From: Terrimonas ginsenosidimutans
Lineage (GTDB): Bacteria > Bacteroidota > Bacteroidia > Chitinophagales > Chitinophagaceae
Direction of reading: 5' to 3'
Length of the DNA: 64,000 nt
NCBI RefSeq assembly: GCF_022012415.1
Contig: NZ_JAKLTR010000003.1
Coordinates: forward strand, 310,001-374,000
A program made the translations under genes and the position numbers. Positions 18,351 to 26,506 of this stretch are shown here, piece after piece (the first letter of the stretch is position 1; each line of letters starts with the position of its first letter). The notes under the pieces are model-generated. The model had not been told where the DNA came from, ran no database searches, and saw nothing but the letters and a program-made list of their open reading frames with translations.

Positions 18351-19466
18351 TTAAAATCTGATCGCCAGGCCGCCTACAAGTAAACGATCTTCGCCGTCTG
18401 TAGCTTTGATGTTTGTAGTCTTTTCAAACGTCCTTGTGATCTTCCGGAAAAACCCGCGGAGCTTGTTCTTTTTGCCTGGCTCATTCATAATATCTAACGG
18501 TTGATCCTCTTCCTGGGTTACAGCAGGCAAAGGATTTATTTGCTTACTGATTGTTAAAGAAGGGTCAGCCTGAAACTCGTCAGGAGTATCCGAGTTGCCT
18601 GTGAGCAGACTGTTTAGTTGTGTGCGTTTTGCCACTACATGATTTGTTTCATCGCCTGAAGTGATCGTTGGCGCAGCCTGGTCATTCACCGGCAGCGGAT
18701 TTGCTGTTGATGTTATATCAGCGTCCGCAGCTTTCACTTTTGCAGAGCTGCTATTTGCATTTGCATTATTGCCTGCATCAGCCGAAACGGCGTCGCCAGA
18801 GCGGGTATTTTGTTCTGCAGTGCTGTACTCGTTATTTGTCGCCACCTGATCCATTGCCTGAGGCAGTTCGATCTGCGAAGAAGGTGTGTCGGTTTTCACA
18901 GCAGCGTCTTTACGCTGTGCAAGAGAAGTTGTTTCTTCACCTGTACGGCCCGCAATCACTTTACCTGAACGGTGCTGATTGAACATAAAGGTTGCAGAGC
19001 TGATACCAAGGAGCAAAACAGCAGCAGCTGCCATGCGCCACCAGCGGATCGGCACTACACGTCGTTCTTCCGGGCGATAAAGGAGATCTTTATACGGGAA
19101 TGAAATATGTTCGGGCTGCAATTTTGTTTGTTGCAACAGGCTCAATTCTTTCTGAGCAGCCGGGTTTTGCCCTAGCCACTGTTCAAACGATGCTTTTTCA
19201 GCGGCAGGAAGTTCCTGGTCGATGTACAGAAGCATCGACGTGGTGCCTGCAGAGATCTCGCTCTCCGATTTGAGTAGTGCGTTTTTGCCGGAGAAGGTGA
19301 TCTCCAGATCCGGACTGAGCTTGCTTTGCATCAGCAGGTCCAGTTCAGCTTTCAGGTCGGGATTTGCCGCGGCGAACTCCACCACCAGCTGGCGGTCAGA
19401 GGCAGACAGTTCATTATCCAGGTAAAGGATAAAAAACTCTTCATAATTTTTACGGTCAATATTCAT
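18351..19466 (-). CDS. membrane-anchored anti-sigma factor (zinc-free type)
   Basis: 371 residues. The N-terminal cytoplasmic part holds two similar modules (about 10-50, FFILYLDNELSASDRQLV, and 77-118, SMLLYIDQELPAAEKASF), each ending in a (M/L)(Q/L)Q(S/T)KL segment: an internal duplication. A membrane segment at about 143-163 (RWWRMAAAAVLLLGISSATF) follows, then a long Ser/Asn/Ala/Thr-rich extracytoplasmic region. The ECF sigma gene ends 14 bp upstream, the classical sigma/anti-sigma order. The first module recalls the small protein at 4600. Confidence 0.8.
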   Translation of the reverse strand: MNIDRKNYEEFFILYLDNELSASDRQLVVEFAAANPDLKAELDLLMQSKLSPDLEITFSGKNALLKSESEISAGTTSMLLYIDQELPAAEKASFEQWLGQNPAAQKELSLLQQTKLQPEHISFPYKDLLYRPEERRVVPIRWWRMAAAAVLLLGISSATFMFNQHRSGKVIAGRTGEETTSLAQRKDAAVKTDTPSSQIELPQAMDQVATNNEYSTAEQNTRSGDAVSADAGNNANANSSSAKVKAADADITSTANPLPVNDQAAPTITSGDETNHVVAKRTQLNSLLTGNSDTPDEFQADPSLTISKQINPLPAVTQEEDQPLDIMNEPGKKNKLRGFFRKITRTFEKTTNIKATDGEDRLLVGGLAIRF

Positions 19467-19480
19467 ATTGCGGTGTCCCT

Positions 19481-19966
19481 TTAAATAACATTTTCAATTT
19501 TAACCAGATATTCTTTCAGCTGCACGCGGGCCCGGTGAAGATAAACTTTAACCTGGCTTTCGCTCAATCCCATGATCTGGCCGATCTCTTCATAACTATA
19601 ACCTTCATAATCTTTCAGCAGAACGAGTGAACGTTGTGTTTCGCTGAGCCTGGCCAGTGCTTCTTCCAGCACTTTTTTCAGGTTATTGGCCGGGCGGTCC
19701 TGGATCCTGCTGTTTTCGGAAAACTCTTCCTTCAAACTGATCCTCTTCACTTTCCTGATATGGTCGATCATCTGGTGGTAGGCTACCGTGAAAAGATAGG
19801 ACTTTGCACGCAGCGGATCTACCTCTTCCCGGTTTCGCCACATTTTTTCAAAAGCGGTCTGCACCACATCCCTGGCATCCTCCTCATGTCGGAGATTCTT
19901 CAGGATGAAGCGATAAACATTGTCAGAATAAGTGCCAACGCACTCGTTGTATTCCCTTTCAGTCAT
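19481..19966 (-). CDS. ECF-type RNA polymerase sigma factor
   Basis: 161 residues. Region 2 (DNVYRFILKNLRHEEDARDVVQ, AYHQMIDHIRK) and region 4 (LSETQRSLVLLKDYEGYSYE then IGQIMGLSESQVKVYLHRAR) are complete. It is first gene of the sigma, anti-sigma, outer-membrane-protein operon and probably autoregulated. No target promoter motif can be named from the window. Confidence 0.93.
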   Translation of the reverse strand: MTEREYNECVGTYSDNVYRFILKNLRHEEDARDVVQTAFEKMWRNREEVDPLRAKSYLFTVAYHQMIDHIRKVKRISLKEEFSENSRIQDRPANNLKKVLEEALARLSETQRSLVLLKDYEGYSYEEIGQIMGLSESQVKVYLHRARVQLKEYLVKIENVI

Positions 19967-20080
19967 AAACAGCCGGTTCCGCTCAGGACAAAAATAGTGT
20001 TGCCACGCGGTATTTTATGTGATACGAACTGATGTCTTCAAAAGTTACAGCGCGAAGAAGTAAAAATTCAAAACTAAAAA

Positions 20081-20106
20081 TTAAAAAAGGGCTTAATTAA
20101 AGCCCT
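20081..20106 (-). terminator. terminator of the small gene at 20210
   Basis: AGGGCTT (20088-20094) pairs with AAGCCCT (20100-20106), loop five. The A-run at 20083-20088 gives the T-tract on the minus strand, and an AGTAAAA-type word run lies beyond it. Confidence 0.75.
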
Positions 20107-20209
20107 GTAATGTGTTATTTTTCAATAAATTAATAGAATCTGGCGTGTTTGTATCTCAGCGGACTTAATTTGTTCGCGAAAATCCGCTGGCTTTTTGGCA
20201 GCCTTCGTA

Positions 20210-20416
20210 TTAAAAAGAAGAGAAAAACTGATGGGAAATATTCTCCCAAATAACGCCGCCGCCGCCATTCTCGCCTTTTTTTGCACAGTTTTCCATGCTT
20301 TCCTGCTCGGGGCATGCCGTGGTTTTATTTGCGGAACTGAACGCAAGCAGTACAAATGCTGTTCCTGCTATCGCGATACCGACCAAAATAACCTTAATAA
20401 ATAACTTTTTCCTCAT
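20210..20416 (-). CDS. small secreted or membrane-anchored hypothetical protein
   Basis: 68 residues. MRKKLFIKVILVGIAIAGTA is a signal peptide or anchor, followed by a short polar region with two cysteines (ACPEQESMENC), a Gly run (GGGG) and the aromatic tail VIWENISHQFF. It begins with ATG and is followed by a terminator at 20081. Similar tiny proteins with a Cys pair and a WEN tail are, to my memory, common in Chitinophagaceae, without known function. Confidence 0.6.
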   Translation of the reverse strand: MRKKLFIKVILVGIAIAGTAFVLLAFSSANKTTACPEQESMENCAKKGENGGGGVIWENISHQFFSSF

Positions 20417-20631
20417 TGTGTGTTGGTTTCAGCATATCTGACGCTGTTTGCGCCGGAAATGTTACACAAAGATAGATCGCTTTTTTTGGGGAGACAATGA
20501 CTAGTTGACCAAAAGCGGTTTTTTGCCTACGAAATGAGGAAAACCCCGGGTGAAATACGACCCGGAAGAGGCTATTTCGATGCCGATGGCCGGCGCAAGA
20601 GGATCAAAGTACATTCAAATGCGACTGACCA

Positions 20632-21153
20632 TCATCGGTCAATGAACTTCCTCAACACCGCCCGCTGGAAACTCTGCACGCGGTAGCTATCCACTTTTGG
20701 AGAATCCTCCGTTCCTAAACCAGTGACCGTGATAGGTTTAGACTGGAGGCTGTTAAATTCGACGATCATCGAATCGCCGCGCAACTCATAACTGTTGATA
20801 ATGGTGTTCTGGCCAACAGTGAAAGCTCCGGTCAGCCGGTTTGCGAGAAAATACTGATCGAGCACAATCCCATTGTGCTCATTGATGGCCCAATGCCCTT
20901 TGGCCGAATCTACAGCAATTAAAGAGTAAGGCCGGTTATCCTCTCCCGGCTTTCCATATGTCATCTGCCAGGTCCAGCAAGTGTCGCCCTTCTGGATCCT
21001 CAGCTGCATATCTATCTTTTTCGGCTCTTTCCCAGGCCCATTATACCAGAACAGGTCTCCTTTCCAGGCGCCAGCCCAACCTGCAGGAAAAGCCGATTGT
21101 GAGAATCCCATCTGTGAAAATAACAGGAAGAAAGCAGTGGCGAGAAGTTTCAT
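20632..21153 (-). CDS. secreted hypothetical protein, lipocalin-like pattern
   Basis: 173 residues with signal peptide MKLLATAFFLLFSQMGFSQ. The mature protein starts PAGWAGAWKGDLFWYNGPG and continues as alternating strands (MQLRIQKGDTCWTWQMTYG, HWAINEHNGIVLDQYF, GDSMIVEFNSLQS), compatible with a small beta-barrel binding fold. No family motif or catalytic residue is recognised. An inverted repeat lies upstream. Confidence 0.7.
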   Translation of the reverse strand: MKLLATAFFLLFSQMGFSQSAFPAGWAGAWKGDLFWYNGPGKEPKKIDMQLRIQKGDTCWTWQMTYGKPGEDNRPYSLIAVDSAKGHWAINEHNGIVLDQYFLANRLTGAFTVGQNTIINSYELRGDSMIVEFNSLQSKPITVTGLGTEDSPKVDSYRVQSFQRAVLRKFIDR

Positions 21154-21204
21154 GCGTTCGGTGGTTGGGAAAGGGAGGGGGAAGAGTTTAGAAGTTAAAA
21201 GTTT

Positions 21205-21290
21205 AAGAGTTTAATAGTTTAAAAGTTTGAGGTTATGATAGCGGGTCCTGATAACTTTTAAACCTTAAACTTTTAAACTATTAAACTCTT
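21205..21290. repeat. 24-bp perfect inverted repeat, GTTTAAA family (A2)
   Basis: Left arm 21205-21228 and right arm 21267-21290 are perfectly complementary over 24 bases (8-bp words GTTTAATA GTTTAAAA), loop 38 with further partial pairing. It lies between the gene starting at 21153 and the small lipoprotein ending at 21343, both minus-strand. Confidence 0.9.
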
Positions 21291-21342
21291 TACACCCCCA
21301 GATCGAGGTCCGGGGTCGTAGTCGAATCAATTGGGTAAACGA

Positions 21343-21471
21343 TTACATGTAAAAGCCACCCTTTTGTTTATAGTGTTTTGTCCCCTGGCAGTCTCTTTTT
21401 GTTGCTGCGCAAGATGATAATAAACTCATAGCAATAATTCCCGTCACCAGGAAAAGAACAATCTTCTTCAT
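21343..21471 (-). CDS. 42-residue lipoprotein
   Basis: A short frame with ATG at 21471: MKKIVLFLVTGIIAMSLLSS then Cys, a textbook lipoprotein signal with lipobox LSSC, then a 22-residue mature part ATKRDCQGTKHYKQKGGFYM. The two basic residues, hydrophobic core and lipobox make it unlikely to be chance. Mature peptide about 2.5 kDa, basic, one further Cys. Presumably lipid-anchored in the envelope; function unknown. Confidence 0.7.
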   Translation of the reverse strand: MKKIVLFLVTGIIAMSLLSSCAATKRDCQGTKHYKQKGGFYM

Positions 21472-22066
21472 GTGGTACTTTTTAGTCAGATTAAAATAGA
21501 ACTGTTGCGGGATTCAAAGGAGGCAGGACTTCAAATAACAACGCGTGTTTGAGAAGACTAAAATAGTACCGGTTTTTGGGGTTTCATAATTTTTACGAGG
21601 GTTTTTTACCTGTCAAACCGGTGACTGGATTGGATCTGACTTAGTAGATCTACGAATTCGCGTTATAAGTTATTCGCAGCCAATTCGTGTTTTGGAGGTC
21701 TGAGCTCTTATGGGCGCATCGTTTTTTGAAAATTATAACAATCCCGGTGACAGCCGGCATCGGAGAAATCATCCGCTCCCTCCGGGTTATCAAATCAATC
21801 GGAGCTCCGGGGGGCTGCAGCATGGACCGCCTGCCTGCCAGTTGCAAAGGGATCTTACTTGGCTGCCCAGACTGTTGGACCTGTATTTATTTACCCATCC
21901 TCCGTTCATTCTCCATTCTTCTTCCGTTAAATAACGGAGGATGAATGGAAGAAGCTAGATCAGAGACCGGAGAAACCTGTTGGTTTCGGAGTATTCTTAC
22001 CCAGTCAGGGCAGGCCGAAAGCACCATAAAGATGAACTCCGAGCAGACGGGGCTTCGCTACACGTA
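21472..22066. other. intergenic region with a hairpin
   Basis: About 600 bp without a convincing gene. It contains an 11-bp perfect inverted repeat (CATCCTCCGTT 21896-21906; AACGGAGGATG 21933-21943) with CATTCTTCTTCC-like words inside. The region before 21640 would hold the lipoprotein promoter. Nothing else was seen. Confidence 0.5.
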
Positions 22067-22095
22067 AAAAGCCCACGATAGGCTCGTGGGCTTTT
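22067..22095 (-). terminator. terminator of kbl
   Basis: AAAAGCCCACGA (22067-22078) pairs perfectly with TCGTGGGCTTTT (22084-22095), loop five; T-tract on the minus strand; about 35 bp past the kbl stop. Confidence 0.9.
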
Positions 22096-22128
22096 ATAAA
22101 AGTTATGAAAATCAAATATTTATTGTGG

Positions 22129-23316
22129 CTATTTCAGCACGCCCAGCTCTTTCCCGATTTTTGAGAACGCTGCGATGGCTTTGTCGAGATGCGCCGGCTC
22201 GTGCGCTGCACTCAGCTGTACCCGGATCCTTGCCTGGCCTTTAGCCACCACCGGGAAGAAGAAGCCGATCACGTAGATACCCTCTTCCAGCAGTTTGGAT
22301 GCAAATTGCTGCGCCAGTACTGCGTCGTACAACATGATCGGAACGATCGGGTGATCACCCGGCTTGATATCAAAGCCGGCGGCTGTCATTTTTTCCCGGA
22401 AATATTTGGTGTTGGACTCCAGTTTATCGCGCAGTTCGGTCGTTTCCGTCAGCATGTCCAGTACAGCGATCGATGCGCCGACGATAGAAGGTGCAAGGGT
22501 ATTGCTGAACAGGTAAGGGCGTGATTTCTGACGAAGCATGTCGATTGCCGCTTTACTTCCCGATGTAAAACCGCCTGAAGCGCCACCGAGTGCTTTACCC
22601 AGGGTACCGGTGATAATGTCGATCTTTCCCAGCACGCCACGGTATTCGTGGGTGCCGCGGCCTGTTTTGCCGAGGAAACCTGAAGAGTGGCATTCGTCCA
22701 CCATGATCACGGCATCATATTGCTCTGCCAGCGCCACGATCTTATCCAGTTGCGCGATCGTTCCATCCATACTGAATGATCCGTCTGTTACGATAATGCG
22801 GCTGCGGCAACCTGCTGCTTCCTTCAGTTTAGCTTCCAGGTCGGCCATATTATTATGCTCATAACGGAACCGCTGCGCTTTGCAAAGGCGAACACCATCG
22901 ATGATGGAGGCATGGTTCAATGCGTCAGAAATGATCGCATCTTCTTCGCCGAATAACGGTTCGAATACACCGCCATTGGCATCAAATGCTGCGGCGTAAA
23001 GGATGGTATCTTCTGTGCCGAGGAACCGGGAGATCTTGTCCTCAAGCTCTTTATGAATATCCTGCGTACCGCAGATGAACCGCACACTGCTCATGCCATA
23101 ACCATGCGTTTCGATGGCTTTATGCGCCGCTTCGATCACCCGTGGATGAGAGGAGAGGCCGAGATAATTATTGGCACAGAAATTCAGTACGGTCTTCCCG
23201 TTCACCGTGATCTCTGCTCCCTGCGGACTGGTAATGATGCGCTCAGTTTTATACAAACCGGCAGCTTTTATGTCTTCTACTTCTTTGGCGATACGCCCGG
23301 AAAAGTTTGTGTTCAT
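22129..23316 (-). CDS. kbl: glycine C-acetyltransferase (2-amino-3-ketobutyrate CoA ligase)
   Basis: 395 residues, an alpha-oxoamine synthase of fold-type I. It cleaves 2-amino-3-oxobutyrate with CoA to glycine and acetyl-CoA in threonine breakdown. PLP-binding Lys241 (GTLGKALGG), Asp207/His210 (VDECHSSG), NFCANNYLGL and SVRFICGTQDIHKELE are intact and point to Kbl rather than BioF or HemA. No threonine dehydrogenase gene is adjacent. Confidence 0.93.
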   Translation of the reverse strand: MNTNFSGRIAKEVEDIKAAGLYKTERIITSPQGAEITVNGKTVLNFCANNYLGLSSHPRVIEAAHKAIETHGYGMSSVRFICGTQDIHKELEDKISRFLGTEDTILYAAAFDANGGVFEPLFGEEDAIISDALNHASIIDGVRLCKAQRFRYEHNNMADLEAKLKEAAGCRSRIIVTDGSFSMDGTIAQLDKIVALAEQYDAVIMVDECHSSGFLGKTGRGTHEYRGVLGKIDIITGTLGKALGGASGGFTSGSKAAIDMLRQKSRPYLFSNTLAPSIVGASIAVLDMLTETTELRDKLESNTKYFREKMTAAGFDIKPGDHPIVPIMLYDAVLAQQFASKLLEEGIYVIGFFFPVVAKGQARIRVQLSAAHEPAHLDKAIAAFSKIGKELGVLK

Positions 23317-23375
23317 GTAGGATGTTTAGAGGCGCAAACGTACGAAGAATCCAGCGAGCAGCGATGGCCGATGGT

Positions 23376-23498
23376 CGATGGCCGATGGCCGAAGAGAATG
23401 TCTAAAAGTAAATGCTATATTCATTGAGTTTGAAATGCCCTACAGCAGCTTAGGCATTTCAAACTGATCTGCCATCTGTTATCGGCCATCGGCCATCG
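23376..23498. repeat. nested inverted repeats, CGATGGC family (C)
   Basis: Outer arms 23376-23392 and 23482-23498 are perfectly complementary over 17 bases and consist of 7-bp words (CGATGGC, CGATGGT). Inside, GTTTGAAATGCC (23428-23439) pairs perfectly with GGCATTTCAAAC (23453-23464). It lies in the divergent region between kbl and the beta-lactamase. Confidence 0.9.
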
Positions 23499-23558
23499 AA
23501 CCGTTGTCCGGAGTTGAGACCAAATGGCGATGAACAGAATTATTACCGGACAACGGTT
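23499..23558. repeat. inverted repeat, CCGTTGA family (B2)
   Basis: AACCGTTGTCCGG (23499-23511) pairs perfectly with CCGGACAACGGTT (23546-23558), directly abutting the CGATGGC repeat. More family words (GGGCAACGGTCAACG) continue to 23576, 48 bp before the beta-lactamase start. Confidence 0.85.
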
Positions 23559-23623
23559 AACGGGCAACGGTCAACGCCCCGGAATTTTACAATTAAACAC
23601 TAATTTCGCCGAAATTTTCGCCC

Positions 23624-24433
23624 ATGCGTGTTATTGCCGGACTCTGTTTATTGTTGGCTGTTGCCAGTTGTTCTCCAAACAATGTGAAGGAAGACGATAG
23701 CCTGAAAAAGTATTTTGATGAGAATAAGGTAACTGGCTGTTTTGCGTTAATGAATAATGGGACGGGCAAGTTCACGATATATAATCTTGCGCGCTACCGG
23801 GACAGCAGTTATGTTCCCGCATCCACGTTCAAGATCGTCAATTCACTGATCGGTCTGCAAACGGGAGTGATCAGCAGCGATACGATGGTGATCAAATGGG
23901 ATGGAGTGCAAAGACGTGCTGAATGGAATAAAGACCTGAATATGTATGATGCGTTCCGCGTTTCCGCGGTCCCTTACTACCAGGAAGTAGCCCGCCGCAT
24001 TGGAAAAGATTCGATGCAGGCCTGGCTGGACACGCTGAGCTATGGTACAAAAAAGATCACCAGCGCGGTAGATACTTTCTGGCTGGATAACTCTCTTAAG
24101 ATAACGCCGGACGAGCAACTCGGCATTGTTAAAAGACTATACTTTGATCAGCTCCCGTTCTTTAAGATCAACCAGGAAAAAGTGAAACGGGCAATGCTGT
24201 TTGAAGACAATACCAATTACCGGTTCGGCTATAAGACCGGCTGGAGTGGCTGGGATGAAAAAACAGGACGCCATATAGGCTGGCTCGTTGGCTGGATCGA
24301 AGAAAACAATCACCCCTATTTCTTTGTCCTCAACATAGAATCCCATGATAAAAACTTCGATATGGGACCAGTGCGGTTGAAAATGGTGAAGGAGATCCTG
24401 AAGGACCTTGGATTTTTTGAAGGGAAGATGTAA
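23624..24433 (+). CDS. class D (OXA-type) beta-lactamase, lipoprotein
   Basis: 269 residues. Lipoprotein signal with lipobox AVASC (Cys16). Active-site Ser67-x-x-Lys70 (PASTFK), second motif SAV (114-116), YGT at 140-142 in place of YGN, the FWL tryptophan (DTFWLDNSLKI) and KTG (204-206, YKTGWSG) are in the expected order, followed by GWLVGWIEENNHPYFFVLNI as in OXA enzymes. It hydrolyses beta-lactams in the periplasm, here lipid-anchored. No mobile element adjoins it, so it looks intrinsic. Confidence 0.92.
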   Translation: MRVIAGLCLLLAVASCSPNNVKEDDSLKKYFDENKVTGCFALMNNGTGKFTIYNLARYRDSSYVPASTFKIVNSLIGLQTGVISSDTMVIKWDGVQRRAEWNKDLNMYDAFRVSAVPYYQEVARRIGKDSMQAWLDTLSYGTKKITSAVDTFWLDNSLKITPDEQLGIVKRLYFDQLPFFKINQEKVKRAMLFEDNTNYRFGYKTGWSGWDEKTGRHIGWLVGWIEENNHPYFFVLNIESHDKNFDMGPVRLKMVKEILKDLGFFEGKM

Positions 24434-24436
24434 TTC

Positions 24437-24491
24437 GTTGTCCGTTGTCCGTCATGCCGTATCGACGGATACATTCCGGACAACGGACAAC
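24437..24491. repeat. inverted repeat, CCGTTGA family (B3)
   Basis: GTTGTCCGTTGTCCG (24437-24451) pairs perfectly with CGGACAACGGACAAC (24477-24491). It begins three bases after the beta-lactamase stop and its words continue to about 24507, before the batB start at 24549. Confidence 0.9.
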
Positions 24492-24548
24492 AGGCAACGG
24501 TCTACGGACAGCCCGCATTGGTTTGATTCTTGCTATCTTCACCCCACC

Positions 24549-25550
24549 ATGGGCTACCAATTCCTCGAAATAAAATTTATCTGGTTACTGGGCGGCGTGA
24601 TCGTATTTGCGGTGCTGTTCTTCCTTTTATGGAAATGGAAGAGAAAAGTGATACAAAGGATCGGCGATGCTCATCTGGTAAAAGCGCTGACGGGTAATTT
24701 TTCTTCCAAACTATTTTCCCTGAAATCCGGGATGCTTAGCCTCGCTTTTGTGGTGGGTGTGCTGGCGGTAATGGATCTCCGGAAACCCGGCAGTACTGAA
24801 GGGATCGAACGCAAAGGGATCGATGTGGTGATCGCGCTGGATGTGAGCAAAAGCATGCTGGCTACGGATCTTGCTCCTAACAGGCTGGAGCGGGCAAAAC
24901 AACTGATCAATAAACTGATGGAGGAAATGCCCGATGACAGGATCGGGCTGGTTGTATTTGCGGGTAAAGCTTACCTGCAGATGCCGCTGACGACAGACCA
25001 TGCGGCGGCACAGCTTTTTGTGTCTTCAGCAGCGCCCGGCGCCGTGCCTCAGCAGGGAACCGTGATCAGCGATGCGCTAAAGATGAGTGCAAATGCGTTC
25101 AACCCCGCAGAAAGAAGATTTAAAGCAGTGGTGCTGATCTCCGATGGCGAAGATCATGACCCGGCTGCTATTGAAACGGCAAAGGAATTGTCCGCACAGG
25201 GAATGATGATCAACACTGTCGGTATCGGATCGCCGGAGGGAGCATATATCCCAGATCCTGAGACGGGGCAGAACAAACGTGATGAAACCGGCAGCCAGGT
25301 GATCTCCAAACTGAATGAAGAAGAGTTGAAACAGCTCGCTCAAAATACTAATGGCGTATATGTCCGGCTGGAAGACAGCGACAACGCAGTGAAGGAATTA
25401 AAGGCACAGCTTTCACAGATTGAAACAAAAGCTTTTGGTGATGTGTCACTGATGAATTTTGATGTTTACTATGGCTGGTTCGCGCTCGCAATGTTCCTGC
25501 TGATCGTAGGAGAATATTTTATTCCGGAGACAAAAAAGCAAAAAGCATGA
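24549..25550 (+). CDS. batB: VWA-domain membrane protein, BatB-like
   Basis: 333 residues from the ATG at 24549; the longer open frame upstream reads through repeat B3 and the beta-lactamase end and is artefactual. Two N-terminal membrane segments (about 10-26 and 55-73), a von Willebrand A domain with the MIDAS motif DVSKSM and ISDGEDHD, and a C-terminal membrane segment (FALAMFLLIVGEYF). BatA/BatB proteins of Bacteroidota and spirochaetes are linked to stress tolerance, often with MoxR and DUF58 genes, which are outside this window or absent. It overlaps batC by 4 bp. Confidence 0.82.
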   Translation: MGYQFLEIKFIWLLGGVIVFAVLFFLLWKWKRKVIQRIGDAHLVKALTGNFSSKLFSLKSGMLSLAFVVGVLAVMDLRKPGSTEGIERKGIDVVIALDVSKSMLATDLAPNRLERAKQLINKLMEEMPDDRIGLVVFAGKAYLQMPLTTDHAAAQLFVSSAAPGAVPQQGTVISDALKMSANAFNPAERRFKAVVLISDGEDHDPAAIETAKELSAQGMMINTVGIGSPEGAYIPDPETGQNKRDETGSQVISKLNEEELKQLAQNTNGVYVRLEDSDNAVKELKAQLSQIETKAFGDVSLMNFDVYYGWFALAMFLLIVGEYFIPETKKQKA

Positions 25551-26176
25551 ATTACCGCATGTTGACGATATTGATGATATTGATGATGCTGATCGCTGGT
25601 TCTGCAAGGAGCCAGGAATCCGATCGCCTAATCCAGAAAGGAAATGAGCTCTATAAGCAACAGCAATACCCGCAATCGGAGCTGATCTATGCGGAAGTAT
25701 TGAAAACGGATCCGAACAATGCTACAGCGAAGTTCAACCAGGCGAATGCGATGTATAAACAAAACAAAGCGGACGAAGCCATCCGTGTGTTGAATGATCT
25801 TGCTTTCAAGTCGAATGACGCCTCAGTCAAATCAAAAGCCTACTACAATAAAGGCGCTATTCTTTCTACCCAGAAAAAACTGGAAGAAAGTATAGACGCG
25901 TATAAAGATGCGCTCCGCCAGGACCCTTCAGATAAAGATGCCCGCGAGAACCTTCAAAAAGCCTTATTGGAGCTGAAGAAAAAAAATCAATCCAAAAAAG
26001 ACGACAACAAAAAACAAAAACAACAACAGAAACAGCAGCAGAAGCCTCAGCCTAAAATGAGCCAGAAGGAAGCAGAGCAACGCCTCCAACTTCTGGAGCA
26101 GAAGGAAAAAGATGTTCAGCAAAGATTGCAGAATGAGAAATCGAAGCAGGGCGGAGGTGTTGGGAAGGATTGGTAG
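25547..26176 (+). CDS. batC: TPR protein, BatC-like
   Basis: 209 residues with a signal peptide (MNYRMLTILMILMMLIAGSA). Two to three TPR units (about 27-60, 61-95, 97-130) are followed by a Lys/Gln-rich low-complexity stretch (about 143-170) and a coiled-coil end with the tail GGGVGKDW. ATG overlaps the batB stop (ATGA), so translation is coupled. It probably works with BatB at the inner membrane/periplasm. Confidence 0.82.
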   Translation: MNYRMLTILMILMMLIAGSARSQESDRLIQKGNELYKQQQYPQSELIYAEVLKTDPNNATAKFNQANAMYKQNKADEAIRVLNDLAFKSNDASVKSKAYYNKGAILSTQKKLEESIDAYKDALRQDPSDKDARENLQKALLELKKKNQSKKDDNKKQKQQQKQQQKPQPKMSQKEAEQRLQLLEQKEKDVQQRLQNEKSKQGGGVGKDW

Positions 26177-26183
26177 AGAGTGG

Positions 26184-26486
26184 TTCGTTGTCCGTTGACC
26201 GTTCACCGTTGACCGGGAAGGTCATCATTGAGGGTGGTTGTCATGCGGCCGGGCTAACTTATTACATGTGCCGGAGCAGTGTTGATTTTATATTGGCGTA
26301 GTGGAACGCAGCGGACGCGGCGAAACGCAACGGACGCGGCGAAACAGCCATGAAAAGTATTTGTATATCGCCGCGCCCGCCGAGTATCGTTGCGTCCGCT
26401 GCGTTCCGCCACGCCAGGATAATTTTGTAACGCCTTCAGCCAGCGCTGCTTTTCCGGTCAACGGTCAACGATCAACCGTCAACGAA
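26184..26486. repeat. bracketing inverted repeat, CCGTTGA family (B4)
   Basis: 33-base arms, 26184-26216 and 26454-26486, pair with four mismatches. They are 7-bp words, open 7 bp after the batC stop and close 20 bp before the ispG start, and enclose another inverted repeat (26294-26416). Confidence 0.9.
26294..26416. repeat. inner inverted repeat, GGACGCGGCGAAAC family (D)
   Basis: 25-base arms, 26294-26318 and 26392-26416, pair with two mismatches. Between them GGACGCGGCGAAACGCAAC and GGACGCGGCGAAACAGCC form a 19-bp tandem, with complementary GC-rich words further right. Confidence 0.85.
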
Positions 26487-26506
26487 TTGTCCCTACCTTT
26501 GCACCT

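Noticed and set aside
24408-24548. N-terminal extension of the BatB-like protein
   Set aside because: It overlaps the end of the beta-lactamase gene and repeat B3; the membrane segment begins right after the ATG at 24549.
26184-26486. A 303-bp unit with 33-bp terminal inverted repeats, possibly a MITE or insertion-sequence remnant
   Set aside because: No transposase, no target duplication seen, and the arms are 7-bp tandem words found in other gaps with quite different interiors.
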